A stretch of 43,789 nt of DNA, from assembly GCF_019798055.1 (NCBI RefSeq), contig NZ_JAHOPH010000031.1, positions 1 to 43,789 on the forward strand, read 5' to 3'. Made by a program: the position numbers and the translations under genes. Under the pieces are notes generated by a model that worked only from the letters and a program-made list of their open reading frames with translations, searched no databases and had not been told where the DNA came from. Positions 27,812 to 36,076 of this stretch are shown here, in pieces (the first letter of the stretch is position 1; each line of letters starts with the position of its first letter). The stretch is from Salsipaludibacter albus. Lineage in GTDB: Bacteria > Actinomycetota > Nitriliruptoria > Nitriliruptorales > Nitriliruptoraceae.

Positions 27812-28956
27812 GCGGGCACCTCCACCCACGTGCCGCTGTCGGCCGCGGCGACGACGGCCTCCACCACCCGGGTCGAGCGCAGGCCGTCGGCGAAGGTGGG
27901 GAGTCCGTCGGGCTGGCCACCGGCGATCGCTGCCGCGGTGTCGGCCACGAAGGCGTCGAAGCAGTCCTGGTAGCCCATCGGGTGGCCGCCGGGCAGGCGG
28001 CTGTAGGGCACGGCGGCCGCCGACAGCACGTCGGGGTCGCGCACCAGGGAGCGGGACGCGTCCCGGCGGCCGTGCCACAGCAGCTCGGAGCGCTCCTGGT
28101 CGAAGGCCAGCGATCCGTCGCTGCCGGACACCTCCAGCAGCAGCCGGTTCTTGCGCCCGGGCGAGACCTGGCTGATCACGGCCGAGCCCGGCACGCCACC
28201 CCGGGTGGTGAAGCTGATGGTGGCGATGTCCTCGGTGTCGACCTCGTGGTCGTCGCTGCCACGGCGTGGGTGGGCGGTGACCAGCTGCGCCGACAGCGTG
28301 GCGATGCGGTCCCCGGTCACGAACTCGAGCAGGTCGCACCAGTGCGAGCCGATGTCGGCGAAGGCACGGCTGGCGCCACCGAGCTCGGCGTCCACTCGCC
28401 AGTTGTCCTCGGCGGGGTCGGCGAGCCAGTCCTGCAGGTATGAGCCGTGGGCCAGCAGGACCCGGCCGACGTCGCCACGGCGGACCCGGTCGCGGGCCTC
28501 GCGGACCATGGCGTGGAAGCGGTAGACGAACGGGACGGTCGCGACCAGGCCTGCCCGGTCGGCCGTGGTGACCAGTTCGGCGGCCAGGGCGCTGCTGGTC
28601 GCCAACGGCTTCTCGCACACCACGTGCTTGCCCGCCTCGAGGGCGGCCAGCGCGACCGGGTGGTGGAGGTGGTTGGGGGTGCACACGTGGACGACGTCGA
28701 CGTCGTCCATCGCGAGCAGCTCGTCCAGGTCGTCGGCGGCCCGGGTCGCGTGCAGCGCCGTGGCGGCCCGCGCAGCCGACGCCGGCGTGCTCGAGGCCAC
28801 GGCGGTGACCGTGCCACCCAGGACACGGACGGCATGGGCATGCACGCCACCCATGAAGCCGCCACCCACGATGCCGGCGCGGTAGCCGCGGACGGGGGTG
28901 GGTGGAGCATCGGGCGGGTCGGGGGTCGGCGCAGGCGCCGTCTGCATGAGATCCAT
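27808..28956 (-). CDS. Gfo/Idh/MocA family sugar oxidoreductase, operon leader
   Basis: The 382-residue enzyme has a Rossmann motif GIVGGGFMGGVHA (residues 28-40), the EKP motif (E115-K116-P117) and ADIGSHWCDLL with D201, H205 and D208. The reaction is NAD(P)-dependent oxidation or reduction of a sugar or sugar derivative. The ATG at 28956 has almost no ribosome-binding site, but the -10 hexamer ends 8 bp upstream, so the message is probably leaderless; an ATG at 28947 is an alternative. It is the first gene of an operon with the ATPase and two permeases joined by 4-nt overlaps. A near-perfect palindrome covers the -35 box, so expression is probably repressed by the neighbouring ROK protein. 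Confidence 0.88.
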   Translation of the reverse strand: MDLMQTAPAPTPDPPDAPPTPVRGYRAGIVGGGFMGGVHAHAVRVLGGTVTAVASSTPASAARAATALHATRAADDLDELLAMDDVDVVHVCTPNHLHHPVALAALEAGKHVVCEKPLATSSALAAELVTTADRAGLVATVPFVYRFHAMVREARDRVRRGDVGRVLLAHGSYLQDWLADPAEDNWRVDAELGGASRAFADIGSHWCDLLEFVTGDRIATLSAQLVTAHPRRGSDDHEVDTEDIATISFTTRGGVPGSAVISQVSPGRKNRLLLEVSGSDGSLAFDQERSELLWHGRRDASRSLVRDPDVLSAAAVPYSRLPGGHPMGYQDCFDAFVADTAAAIAGGQPDGLPTFADGLRSTRVVEAVVAAADSGTWVEVPA

Positions 28957-28963
28957 GCGGCGG

Positions 28964-28992
28964 AGCCTAGGCGGTCTTTTGGTTGCCGTCAA
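28964..28992 (-). promoter_or_regulatory. Promoter of the oxidoreductase/ABC operon, probably leaderless
   Basis: Minus-strand TTGACG (28992-28987) and TAGGCT (28969-28964) are 17 bp apart. The expected start point, 6-8 nt past the -10 box, coincides with the ATG at 28956, so no leader is expected. Confidence 0.7.
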
Positions 28993-28999
28993 GCAAAAG
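28976..28999. promoter_or_regulatory. Candidate ROK operator, CTTTTG-N12-CAAAAG
   Basis: A perfect 6-bp inverted repeat with a 12-bp spacer spans the -35 box of the promoter at 28964-28992. Related sites occur at 30424-30446 (ROK leader) and 36279-36302 (GH15/dehydrogenase divergent region). Occupancy would occlude RNA polymerase. Confidence 0.65.
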
Positions 29000-29191
29000 G
29001 CTGCGACACGTCGCCCTGAATTGGGCAGCATCGTGGACGAATGGGGCAGAACGTGTCGTCCGACCACGCCGAACGAGACCGGAAATCGACCGAGATCGCA
29101 CAGGAAACGCACTGGTGGAGATCAGCGATCACGGCCCAGCGGGCGACTTCGGTCCCGGTCCCGCACGTGGTGGCGGCCGAGCCGGCTGGCG

Positions 29192-30379
29192 TCAGGCCCG
29201 CACGTGGGTCGTGATGGCCTCGTCCACGGCGCTGGGCAGCAGGATCGACTCGATGATCATGACGGCGGCACCGACCACACCGGCACGGTCCCCGAGCTCG
29301 GTGCGCTCGATCCGCAGGTCATGCGTCGCCAGCACGGTCGAGCGCTCGTAGATCCGCTCACGGACACCCGCCACCAGCTGGTTCGCGGCCAGGGCGATGT
29401 CGCCGCCCAGCACGATGGCGCCCGGGTTGAGCAGGTTGACCGCGCCGGCCAGCACCTCGCCGATCTGGCGCCCGGCGGCCCGGACCAGGCGGTTGGCGGT
29501 GCCATCGCCGGCCATGGCCCGGCGGGCCACGTCGCGCGAGTCCTCCGACGGGGTGCCGGCCTCGGTCAGCTGGCGTGCGAGGGCGGCCCCGCCGGCCACC
29601 GCCTCCAGGCAGCCCCGGTTGCCGCACCGGCACAGCACGTCGGCGGCCGAGGCGACCTGGATGTGGCCCATGTCCCCCGCGGCGCCGTGCTGGCCACGGT
29701 AGATGCCGCCGTTCGCGACGATCCCGCTGCCGATGCCGGTGCCGATCTTGACGAACAGCATGTCGTCGACCCGGTCACGCCAACGGATCCAGTACTCCCC
29801 CAGCGCCATGATGTTGACGTCGTTGTCCACCAGGACCGGCACCGGGTAGGTCTCCTGGACCAGTCGCGGCACCTCCACACCGTCCCAGCCGGGCATGATC
29901 GGGGGGTTCACGGCGCGGCCGGCCGAGTACTCGACCGGTCCCGGCAGGCCCATGCCGATGCCCCGGACCTCGTCGGCACGACGGTCGACCTCGGCGAGCA
30001 GGCGGGCGAAGCCGTCCATCGTCCAGGCGATCACCTTCTCGGGCCCCTCGGCGATCGCGATGTCGCCGGTGTGCTCGGCCAGGATGTCGCCCGACAGGTC
30101 GGCCACGGCCAGGCGGCTGTGGGTGGCGCCGAGGTCGGCGACCAACACGACGCCCGCGTCGCGGTTGAAGGCCAGGGTCTGGGGTGGACGGCCGCCACTG
30201 CTGGGGGCCTCCCCCGCCTCGTAGACGTAGTCGCCGGCCAGCAGGGCCTCGATGCGCTGGGACACCGTCGAGCGCGACATGCCGGTCAGTCGGGCGAGTT
30301 CGGAGCGGGTCCGGGCACGGCCGTCCCGGATGAGGGCGAGCACCTCGCCCGGACTGTCGGCACCGGAGTTGTCTGCCAT
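29192..30379 (-). CDS. ROK-family transcriptional regulator
   Basis: The 395-residue protein has an N-terminal winged-helix DNA-binding domain (residues about 10-55; helix-turn-helix TRSELARLTGMSRSTVSQRI) followed by a ROK sugar-binding domain: phosphate-1-like VADLGATHSRL (80-90), VDNDVNIMALGE (184-195), KIGTGIGSG, and a zinc motif with H239, C250, C252 and C257 (CRCGNRGCLEA). The usual ExGH sugar motif reads DMGH (236-239), a conservative Glu-to-Asp change. NagC/Mlc/XylR-type members repress sugar operons and release DNA on ligand binding. ATG at 30379 follows GAAGGG. The gene lies directly upstream of, and on the same strand as, the oxidoreductase/ABC operon, and has a candidate autoregulatory operator in its leader. 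Confidence 0.93.
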   Translation of the reverse strand: MADNSGADSPGEVLALIRDGRARTRSELARLTGMSRSTVSQRIEALLAGDYVYEAGEAPSSGGRPPQTLAFNRDAGVVLVADLGATHSRLAVADLSGDILAEHTGDIAIAEGPEKVIAWTMDGFARLLAEVDRRADEVRGIGMGLPGPVEYSAGRAVNPPIMPGWDGVEVPRLVQETYPVPVLVDNDVNIMALGEYWIRWRDRVDDMLFVKIGTGIGSGIVANGGIYRGQHGAAGDMGHIQVASAADVLCRCGNRGCLEAVAGGAALARQLTEAGTPSEDSRDVARRAMAGDGTANRLVRAAGRQIGEVLAGAVNLLNPGAIVLGGDIALAANQLVAGVRERIYERSTVLATHDLRIERTELGDRAGVVGAAVMIIESILLPSAVDEAITTHVRA

Positions 30380-30423
30380 TTCGAAGCCCTTCGTGTCGTG
30401 TTCCGGCCACGCGACGAGGGGGA

Positions 30424-30446
30424 CTTTCGCCTGCTGCCGACAAAAG
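30424..30446. promoter_or_regulatory. Candidate ROK operator in the ROK gene leader
   Basis: CTTTCG-N11-CAAAAG. It shares CTTTC-n-CCTG and CCGACAAAAG with the reverse complement of the site at 36279-36302. It lies downstream of a TATGAT -10 box, a classic position for autorepression. Confidence 0.55.
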
Positions 30447-30461
30447 ATCAGGTCCGGCGTG

Positions 30462-30467
30462 ATCATA
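30462..30467 (-). promoter_or_regulatory. Possible -10 box of the ROK gene (TATGAT)
   Basis: Minus-strand TATGAT about 85 bp upstream of the ROK start. No convincing -35 hexamer stands 16-18 bp upstream, so the promoter may depend on an activator or an extended element. Confidence 0.4.
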
Positions 30468-30561
30468 GCGAAGCGAAGCGGCGACCTCGGGCAGGTTTGG
30501 TTCGTGCAATTCGTCCCGCCACCCCGCCCAATCCCGGGGGCAGGATGCCCGGCGTCCAGGA

Positions 30562-31833
30562 TCAGTCCAGCCCGCCACCCAGGTCCAGGCGCGGCTGGCG
30601 CGGTGGCTCCGGATCGTCGTGGCGCCGGTCCCATGCACTGAAGCTCTGCACCGAGCCACCGTCGGGTCGACGCAGCCACGGCCACGGATGGATGACCGCG
30701 GGCTGGAGGCGACGACTCAGTGCCCGCCAACCGGGCACCGGGGTGAAGGTGACGGCAGGGTCGTGCTCGGCCAACACCTCGGCCGGCGCGCCCACGTGCA
30801 CGACCAGGTCACGTCGCGACGCGAGGTCGGCCAGGCACTCGGCGAGGAAGACCAGCCGCTTGCCACTCAGTCGGAGTCGTGCCAGCAGCGGGGCGTCGAA
30901 GACGAACACGACCGGCAGGTCCGGGTGGGCGGCCAGCGCGGGGTCGTCGTCGCCGAGTGACTCGGCGGTCAGCCAGACCACGTCGGGAGGTCGTCGTCTC
31001 AGCACCTGGTCGGGGCCGGCGGTCCAACCCGGGGTCCGCTCGCCGCCGATGGTCGCGGGACGGGACTCGCGACGGGACGCCCGGTCGAGGTCCGGCCACT
31101 CCTCGATCGGGCAGTCGTGGGCCAGTTCGCAGTCGGCGCACAGCTCGGGCGCCCGCTTCATCACCTGGCTGCGGGAGAACCCGTAGGTCCGTCCCGTGGC
31201 CATCCCGGTCGTCCACTGCCAGCCCAGGCCGTTGGCGAACCGCGAGCCGTCCAGCAGGTGACGGAAGAAGTGCTGCTCGCCCTCCCACCAGTCGCCGTGA
31301 CCCCGCACGACGTACTGCGAGGCCATCCACATCCGGGCCTGGTTGACCATCCAGCCGTCCCGCTCGAGCTCGCCGATCGAGGCCGCGACGCAGGCCATCT
31401 CGTCCGGCCAGGGTGCGCGGTCCCAGTCGCCGGTCGCGCGGCCGGGCTCGAAGCGCAGCGGTGCCCGCAGCGACCGCCCGACCTGGGCATAGAGGTGACG
31501 TGTGTACTCCTGCCACGACAACTCGTTGCGGAACTTCGTGCGATCACGCGCCGGTGCGTCGGCCACCGCGTGCCACACCCGGGGCAGCGTCAGCAGGCCA
31601 TGGCGGATCCACGGGGACAGCCGGGTCGCGCCACGCCGGTCGCCCGGCAGCACGTCGTTGCGCCGCGACGCATAGCCCCGCACGTCCAGGTCGGCCAGGG
31701 CCGCGTCGGCGGCCGCCTGGCCACCGCGGAAGGCCGGCGAGGCGGCCACCTCGTCGCAGGCCAGGTCATCGAGGTGTTGCGTCACCCAGCCGACGACGTC
31801 GTCGGGATCGATCGCGGGCAGGTGGGTGCTCAC
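30562..31833 (-). CDS. Cryptochrome/photolyase-related protein with permuted domain order
   Basis: The 423-residue protein starts with a photolyase-type FAD-binding helical domain (about 40-225: FRNELSWQEYTRHLY, GWMVNQARMWMAS, NGLGWQWTTG). A short Cys motif follows (CADCELAHDC, near 228-240), then, from about 283, an alpha/beta domain like the N-terminal antenna domain of photolyases (VVWLTAESL, VFVFDAPLLARLRL, KRLVFLAECLADL). Classical photolyases have the reverse order. The start is GTG at 31833, overlapping the stop of the iron-sulfur photolyase gene in GTGA with GAGGGG upstream, so the two are co-translated. Role is probably DNA photorepair or blue-light sensing; activity is not certain. 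Confidence 0.82.
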   Translation of the reverse strand: MSTHLPAIDPDDVVGWVTQHLDDLACDEVAASPAFRGGQAAADAALADLDVRGYASRRNDVLPGDRRGATRLSPWIRHGLLTLPRVWHAVADAPARDRTKFRNELSWQEYTRHLYAQVGRSLRAPLRFEPGRATGDWDRAPWPDEMACVAASIGELERDGWMVNQARMWMASQYVVRGHGDWWEGEQHFFRHLLDGSRFANGLGWQWTTGMATGRTYGFSRSQVMKRAPELCADCELAHDCPIEEWPDLDRASRRESRPATIGGERTPGWTAGPDQVLRRRPPDVVWLTAESLGDDDPALAAHPDLPVVFVFDAPLLARLRLSGKRLVFLAECLADLASRRDLVVHVGAPAEVLAEHDPAVTFTPVPGWRALSRRLQPAVIHPWPWLRRPDGGSVQSFSAWDRRHDDPEPPRQPRLDLGGGLD

Positions 31834-33341
31834 AGCGTCCCCTCGTCCAGCCGGTCGAGGACCACGGTCGCCCGCTCCCGCACGGCCGGCAGGTCAGACA
31901 GCCGATCGAGATTGGACAGCGGTCGGGCCAGCCGGTGGTTGCCGGTGAAGGTGTCGCGGTGGCGGTCCAGGAAGTCCCAGTACAGGGTGGTGAAGGGACA
32001 GGCGTCGTCGCCGACCCGGGCACGGCGGTCGTAGCGGCAGTCGCCACAGTGGTCCGACATCCGGTCGATGTAGTTGCCGCCGGCGGCGTAGGGCTTGGTG
32101 GCCATGCGGCCGCCGTCGGCGTACAGGGCCATCCCGACGACGTTGGGCAGCATCACCCACTCGGCGCCGTCGACGAACGACGACCACATCCACCGGGTCA
32201 TCGCCCACGGCTCGACCCCGGCCAGCAGGGCGAGGTTGCCCAGCACCATCAACCGCTGGATGTGGTGGGCGTAGCCGTGGTCGTGGACCGACCGCCGGGC
32301 GGCGGCCACGCACGCCATGTCGGTGTCGGCGTCGCCGGCCAGGACCGGTGGCAGTGGCCGGGTCGCGTCGAGGTGGTTGGCGTCGCGATGTTCGGGCATC
32401 CAGCGCCAGTACAGGCCCCAGGCGTACTCCCGCCAGCCGATCACCTGGCGGATGAACCCCTCGGCGGCGTTGAGGGGCACGTGGCCCGAGCGGTGGGCGT
32501 CCTCGACCGCCTCGACCACCTCCAGCGGGGTCAGCATGCCCAGGTTGAGTGCCGGCGACAGCAGCGTGTGGGCCAGGAAGGGCTCGCCGGTGAGCATCGC
32601 GTCCTGGTGGGTGCCGAACCGCGGCAGGACCTCGTCGACGGCGTGGCGCAGGCGCGCCAGCGCCCGGCGACGCGAGGTCGGCCACAGACCGGTCGGGTCG
32701 GCGCCGACGGTCGCGTCCGGGCTGAGGGCGTCGAGGTCGGCCAGCACCGCGTGGTCGAGGTCGTCGAGGTCGGAGGTGACCGGGCTGGGCCAGTCCCGTG
32801 CGTCGGTGGGGGGCGGCTCGCGGTTGTCGTGGTCGAGGTTCCACCGGCCACCGGTCGGCTCGTCGCCGTCCATGAGGACGTCCAGTCGACGACGCTGCCA
32901 GCGGTAGAAGTCCTCCATGCGGAACGACCCGCCGTCGGACTCGCGCTGGTCGGCCCAGGCCGCGAAGTCCTCCCAGTGACAGGTGAAGTGGTTGTTGCGT
33001 GTCGTGGTCACACCCTCGTCGTGCAGCATCGCGAGGCCGTCGAAGGAGGCGGGCTCCATCGCCACGACCTCGTCGGGGTCGTGCTCGTCGACGTGGGCGT
33101 GCAGCCCGGCCCGCAGCGAGTCGGCCCGGCGGTGGTCGACCACGAACCCCGCGTCGGCGAGCTCCGCCGCGAACCGCCGCATGCCCGCCAGCACGAGGTG
33201 GGCCCGCTGCCGGTGCCACCGCTGGGAGGTCAGCTTGGCGGTGGACTCGACCAGCAGCACCCGCGTGTCCCCGGGCTCCCGGCCGGCGAGGCTCGAGATC
33301 CCCCGGTTGAGCTGGTCACCGAGCACCCACACCGTCTCCAT
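31830..33341 (-). CDS. Iron-sulfur cryptochrome/(6-4) photolyase (FeS-BCP, PhrB/CryB type)
   Basis: The 503-residue flavoprotein is full length for the bacterial FeS-BCP family. An N-terminal Rossmann-like domain (VWVLGDQLNRG) is followed by the C-terminal helical FAD domain (NNHFTCHWEDF, QVIGWREYAWGLYWRWMPE, GYAHHIQRLMVLGN). Four cysteines, C344, C432, C435 and C448, have exactly the spacing of the 4Fe-4S ligands of Agrobacterium PhrB (C350, C438, C441, C454). PhrB repairs (6-4) photoproducts. ATG at 33341 is chosen because METVWVLGDQLN begins the domain; its ribosome-binding site is weak. Coupled to the permuted cryptochrome-like gene downstream. Confidence 0.92.
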   Translation of the reverse strand: METVWVLGDQLNRGISSLAGREPGDTRVLLVESTAKLTSQRWHRQRAHLVLAGMRRFAAELADAGFVVDHRRADSLRAGLHAHVDEHDPDEVVAMEPASFDGLAMLHDEGVTTTRNNHFTCHWEDFAAWADQRESDGGSFRMEDFYRWQRRRLDVLMDGDEPTGGRWNLDHDNREPPPTDARDWPSPVTSDLDDLDHAVLADLDALSPDATVGADPTGLWPTSRRRALARLRHAVDEVLPRFGTHQDAMLTGEPFLAHTLLSPALNLGMLTPLEVVEAVEDAHRSGHVPLNAAEGFIRQVIGWREYAWGLYWRWMPEHRDANHLDATRPLPPVLAGDADTDMACVAAARRSVHDHGYAHHIQRLMVLGNLALLAGVEPWAMTRWMWSSFVDGAEWVMLPNVVGMALYADGGRMATKPYAAGGNYIDRMSDHCGDCRYDRRARVGDDACPFTTLYWDFLDRHRDTFTGNHRLARPLSNLDRLSDLPAVRERATVVLDRLDEGTL

Positions 33342-33383
33342 GCCCCGACAGGCTACGCCCACATCCGAGGCCCCCACCTCGCG

Positions 33384-33500
33384 GGCGTGATGGGATCGTC
33401 CGGCTCACCGGAACCAGGACTCACATCCGCGACCCGCCCATGTCGGGTCGACCAGGCGTGATGGGATCGTCCGGCCCACCGGAACGAGGACTCACATCCG
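33384..33500. repeat. Two direct 46-bp repeats, 71 bp apart, with hairpins
   Basis: Copies at 33384-33429 and 33455-33500 differ at a few positions. Each contains the hairpin TCCGG-4-nt-CCGGA; the loop is CTCA in one and CCCA in the other. They lie in the 269-bp gap between the photolyase start and the DUF421 gene end. A partial third copy may begin near 33361 (ACATCCG). Function unknown. Confidence 0.8.
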
Positions 33501-33610
33501 GGTTCGGACGACGCGCCACGACAGTCTCACGTTGATGTGGAGGTTGAGAGTCAGGGTTGAGGCGCAGCCAGGGGCGAGGGAGCGGACCCGGCGATCAGAC
33601 GCCCGGGGGA

Positions 33611-34156
33611 TCAGCGGCGGCGGAAGGGCAGGATGGCGGCGTCGCGGCGGACGGATGCGAGCAGGTCCGGGTCGAACTGGTCCGCGGGGCCGTGCAACAC
33701 CGAGACGTCGCCGGTGGTCTCGAGGACGACGGCGCGGACCTGGTCCAGGTTGAGGACGTTGGCCTCGCGCAGCTTGGCGTACAGGTCGTCTCGCGTGACC
33801 CGCGTGGCCGCCAGGTTGTCCTCCAGGATGCGGCCGCCGTCCATCAGCAGGACCGGGTCGTTCTCGACCCGGGACGTGTTGACCCGCCGACGCAGCGCCG
33901 CGAACCCACCCTGCATCGCGAACAACGCCACCAGCCCGACCGCTCCCTGCAGCAGGGACGGGCGGTCGGCCAGGATCACCGTCGCGATCAGCGACCCGAT
34001 CGCGACCGTGCTGGCGAAGTCCACGGACGACATCTTGGTCAGGCTGCGCAGGCCGTTGACACGGATGAGCACGAGCAGCACCGCGTAGATGCCGATCGTG
34101 GTCACGACGATGCCGACCAGCTGGGAGACGTCGATGGCGTACCAGGATGCGTTCAC
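33611..34156 (-). CDS. DUF421/YetF-family membrane protein
   Basis: The 181-residue protein has three predicted N-terminal transmembrane segments (about 8-28, 45-63, 68-86) and a C-terminal soluble DUF421 domain (SVDFASTVAIGSLIA; LLMDGGRILEDNL; TRDDLYAKLRE). YetF-like proteins are widespread, and their biochemical role is not settled. The start is GTG at 34156, with GAGGA 6 nt upstream. It stands 57 bp downstream of the GH15 gene on the same strand, so the two may be cotranscribed. Confidence 0.87.
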   Translation of the reverse strand: MNASWYAIDVSQLVGIVVTTIGIYAVLLVLIRVNGLRSLTKMSSVDFASTVAIGSLIATVILADRPSLLQGAVGLVALFAMQGGFAALRRRVNTSRVENDPVLLMDGGRILEDNLAATRVTRDDLYAKLREANVLNLDQVRAVVLETTGDVSVLHGPADQFDPDLLASVRRDAAILPFRRR

Positions 34157-34213
34157 GGGAGTCCTCGCAGGGGCGACGGCAGACGGATCCGGGTGGACCG
34201 CCCACGGACGACG

Positions 34214-36076
34214 CTACGAGGTGGGGTCGTGGTCGTCCCAGCGGTCGGTGGGGGCGTCCAGCGACTCGCCGGCCTCGCACCGGTGGATCGCCCAGGCCGC
34301 ATTGACCAGTCCGATGTGGCTGAACGCCTGGGGGAAGTTGCCGAGCAGCTCCCCGGTCTCGGCGTCGACCTCCTCGGCGAGCAGGCCGACGTCGTTGGCG
34401 AACCCGGCGGCGGTCTCGAACACCTCGCGTGCCCGGTCGACGCGACCGGCCAGCGCCAGTGCCTCCGCCAGCCAGAAGGTGCACAGCAGAAAGGTGCCCT
34501 CGCCCCCCTCCAGCCCGTCGTCGGACAGGTACCGGTAGACCAGGCCCTGGTCGTCGGTCAGCCGCTCGACGATGGCATCGATGGTCGCGACCACGCGCGG
34601 GTCGTCGCCGGGCAGGAACCCGACCAGCGGGATGACCAGGCAGGCGGCGTCCAGCGCGGTGCCGTCGAAGACCTGGGTGAACGCCCCGGCCTCGTCGGAC
34701 CAGGCCCGCTCCTCGATCGCGGCACGCACCTCGTCGCGGCCACGGGACCACGCCTCCACCCGGTCGGTGGCGTCCAGCCACTCCGCGAGGTCGATCGCCC
34801 GGTCCAGCGCGACCCAGCACATCAGCCTGGAGTAGGTGTGGTGCTGTGGCTCGCCCCGCATCTCCCAGATGCCCTGGTCGGGCTCGTCCCACACCTCCAT
34901 CGCGCTGTCGGCCATCGCGACCAGGAACGCGCGCTCGGGCTCGGCGAGGTCGCCGATCTGCGTGCGCAGCCGGTGGACCGCGTCGAGCAACTCGCCGTAC
35001 ACGTCGACCTGGCGTTGGTTCCACGCCCCGTTGCCGACCCGCACCGGTGCGCTGTCACGCCAGCCCGACAGGTGGGGCAGCGTGCGCTCGGTCAGGTCGC
35101 GCTCGCCACCGATGCCGAACATGATCTGCAGGTCGCCGGCGTGGTGGACGGTCGTGGCGGCCGTGGTGAGGAAGTCCAGGAACATCCCGGCCTCGGACGG
35201 ACATGCCGCGACCCACAGCGCCTCCAGCGCCATCGAGGCGTCCCGCACCCAGGCGTAGCGGTAGTCCCAGTTGCGCTCGCCACCGACCTCCTCGGCCAAC
35301 GAGGTCGTCGGCGCCGCCACCATCGCGCCGGTCGGCACGTGGATCAGCCCCTGGAGCACCCGGCCGGAGTGGTCGACCAGGTCCTGCCACGGACCGGCGA
35401 AGCGCTGGTGCTCGTCGCTCCAGCTCTGCCACGCCGTGACGGTGTCGTCGAGGTGGTCGGCGATCGCCTCGGCCTCCCACGGCGCGGGCAGGTCGCCCCA
35501 GCTCGACGCGTACTGCAGCGCCAGGTGGCGGGTCTCGCCGGCGGCCAGCGTGGCGGTTCCCACGGCATGGCTGTCGGTGACCTCCAGGTCGACGTCACCG
35601 GAGACCCGCAGCTCGGTCGGGCCACCCCGCGCGGTCACGCCCCCGTCGACGTGTCGCAGCAGGGGGACGGTCAGCCCGTACTCCAGGCGTGGTGCGAACT
35701 CGACCTCCACGTCGACCTGGCCGTCGACGCACCGCGCACGACGCAGCAGGATGTGCGGGACGTCGTGGCCCAGCCGGTGGCCGCGGCTGCCGGCCGCCAT
35801 CGCGAGCGCGTCGGTCAACTCCAGGGTGCCCGTGGGCGTGGTGAAGGTGGTCGTCAGGACGAGCGAGGCATCGACGTAGGACCGGGTCACGGTCACGTCG
35901 CCGGTGGCCGGGCCGACCCGGAAGTGCCCGGCGTCGTCGTCGAGCAGCCGGGCGAACACCGACGGGGCGTCGAACCGGGGCAGGCACAGCCACTCGATCG
36001 ACCCGCGCCGATCGACCAGGGCCGCCGTGTGGCAGTCCGACAACAGGGCGTGGTCCCCGATGGGCTGGTTGCTCAC
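34214..36076 (-). CDS. Glycoside hydrolase family 15 protein (trehalase/glucoamylase-like)
   Basis: The 620-residue protein has no signal peptide, so it is cytoplasmic. An N-terminal beta-sandwich precedes an (alpha/alpha)6 barrel with the family motif NWDYRYAWVRDASM (from N269), the catalytic-region segment DEPDQGIWEMRG (E405, likely general acid) and FWLAEALAL (E538, likely general base). Actinobacterial GH15 proteins include trehalases as well as glucoamylases and glucodextranases. Trehalase is attractive because ThuA-type genes lie nearby, but sequence alone does not decide. The start is GTG at 36076 after GGGAG. It diverges from the secreted dehydrogenase gene, with a candidate ROK operator between them. 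Confidence 0.9.
   Translation of the reverse strand: MSNQPIGDHALLSDCHTAALVDRRGSIEWLCLPRFDAPSVFARLLDDDAGHFRVGPATGDVTVTRSYVDASLVLTTTFTTPTGTLELTDALAMAAGSRGHRLGHDVPHILLRRARCVDGQVDVEVEFAPRLEYGLTVPLLRHVDGGVTARGGPTELRVSGDVDLEVTDSHAVGTATLAAGETRHLALQYASSWGDLPAPWEAEAIADHLDDTVTAWQSWSDEHQRFAGPWQDLVDHSGRVLQGLIHVPTGAMVAAPTTSLAEEVGGERNWDYRYAWVRDASMALEALWVAACPSEAGMFLDFLTTAATTVHHAGDLQIMFGIGGERDLTERTLPHLSGWRDSAPVRVGNGAWNQRQVDVYGELLDAVHRLRTQIGDLAEPERAFLVAMADSAMEVWDEPDQGIWEMRGEPQHHTYSRLMCWVALDRAIDLAEWLDATDRVEAWSRGRDEVRAAIEERAWSDEAGAFTQVFDGTALDAACLVIPLVGFLPGDDPRVVATIDAIVERLTDDQGLVYRYLSDDGLEGGEGTFLLCTFWLAEALALAGRVDRAREVFETAAGFANDVGLLAEEVDAETGELLGNFPQAFSHIGLVNAAWAIHRCEAGESLDAPTDRWDDHDPTS

Noticed and set aside
26276-28684. 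Fusion of the ATPase to an upstream open extension of about 290 residues
   Set aside because: The extension is an out-of-frame shadow of the oxidoreductase gene. GTG at 27811 has GGAGG and a GTGA overlap, and the normal domain begins there.
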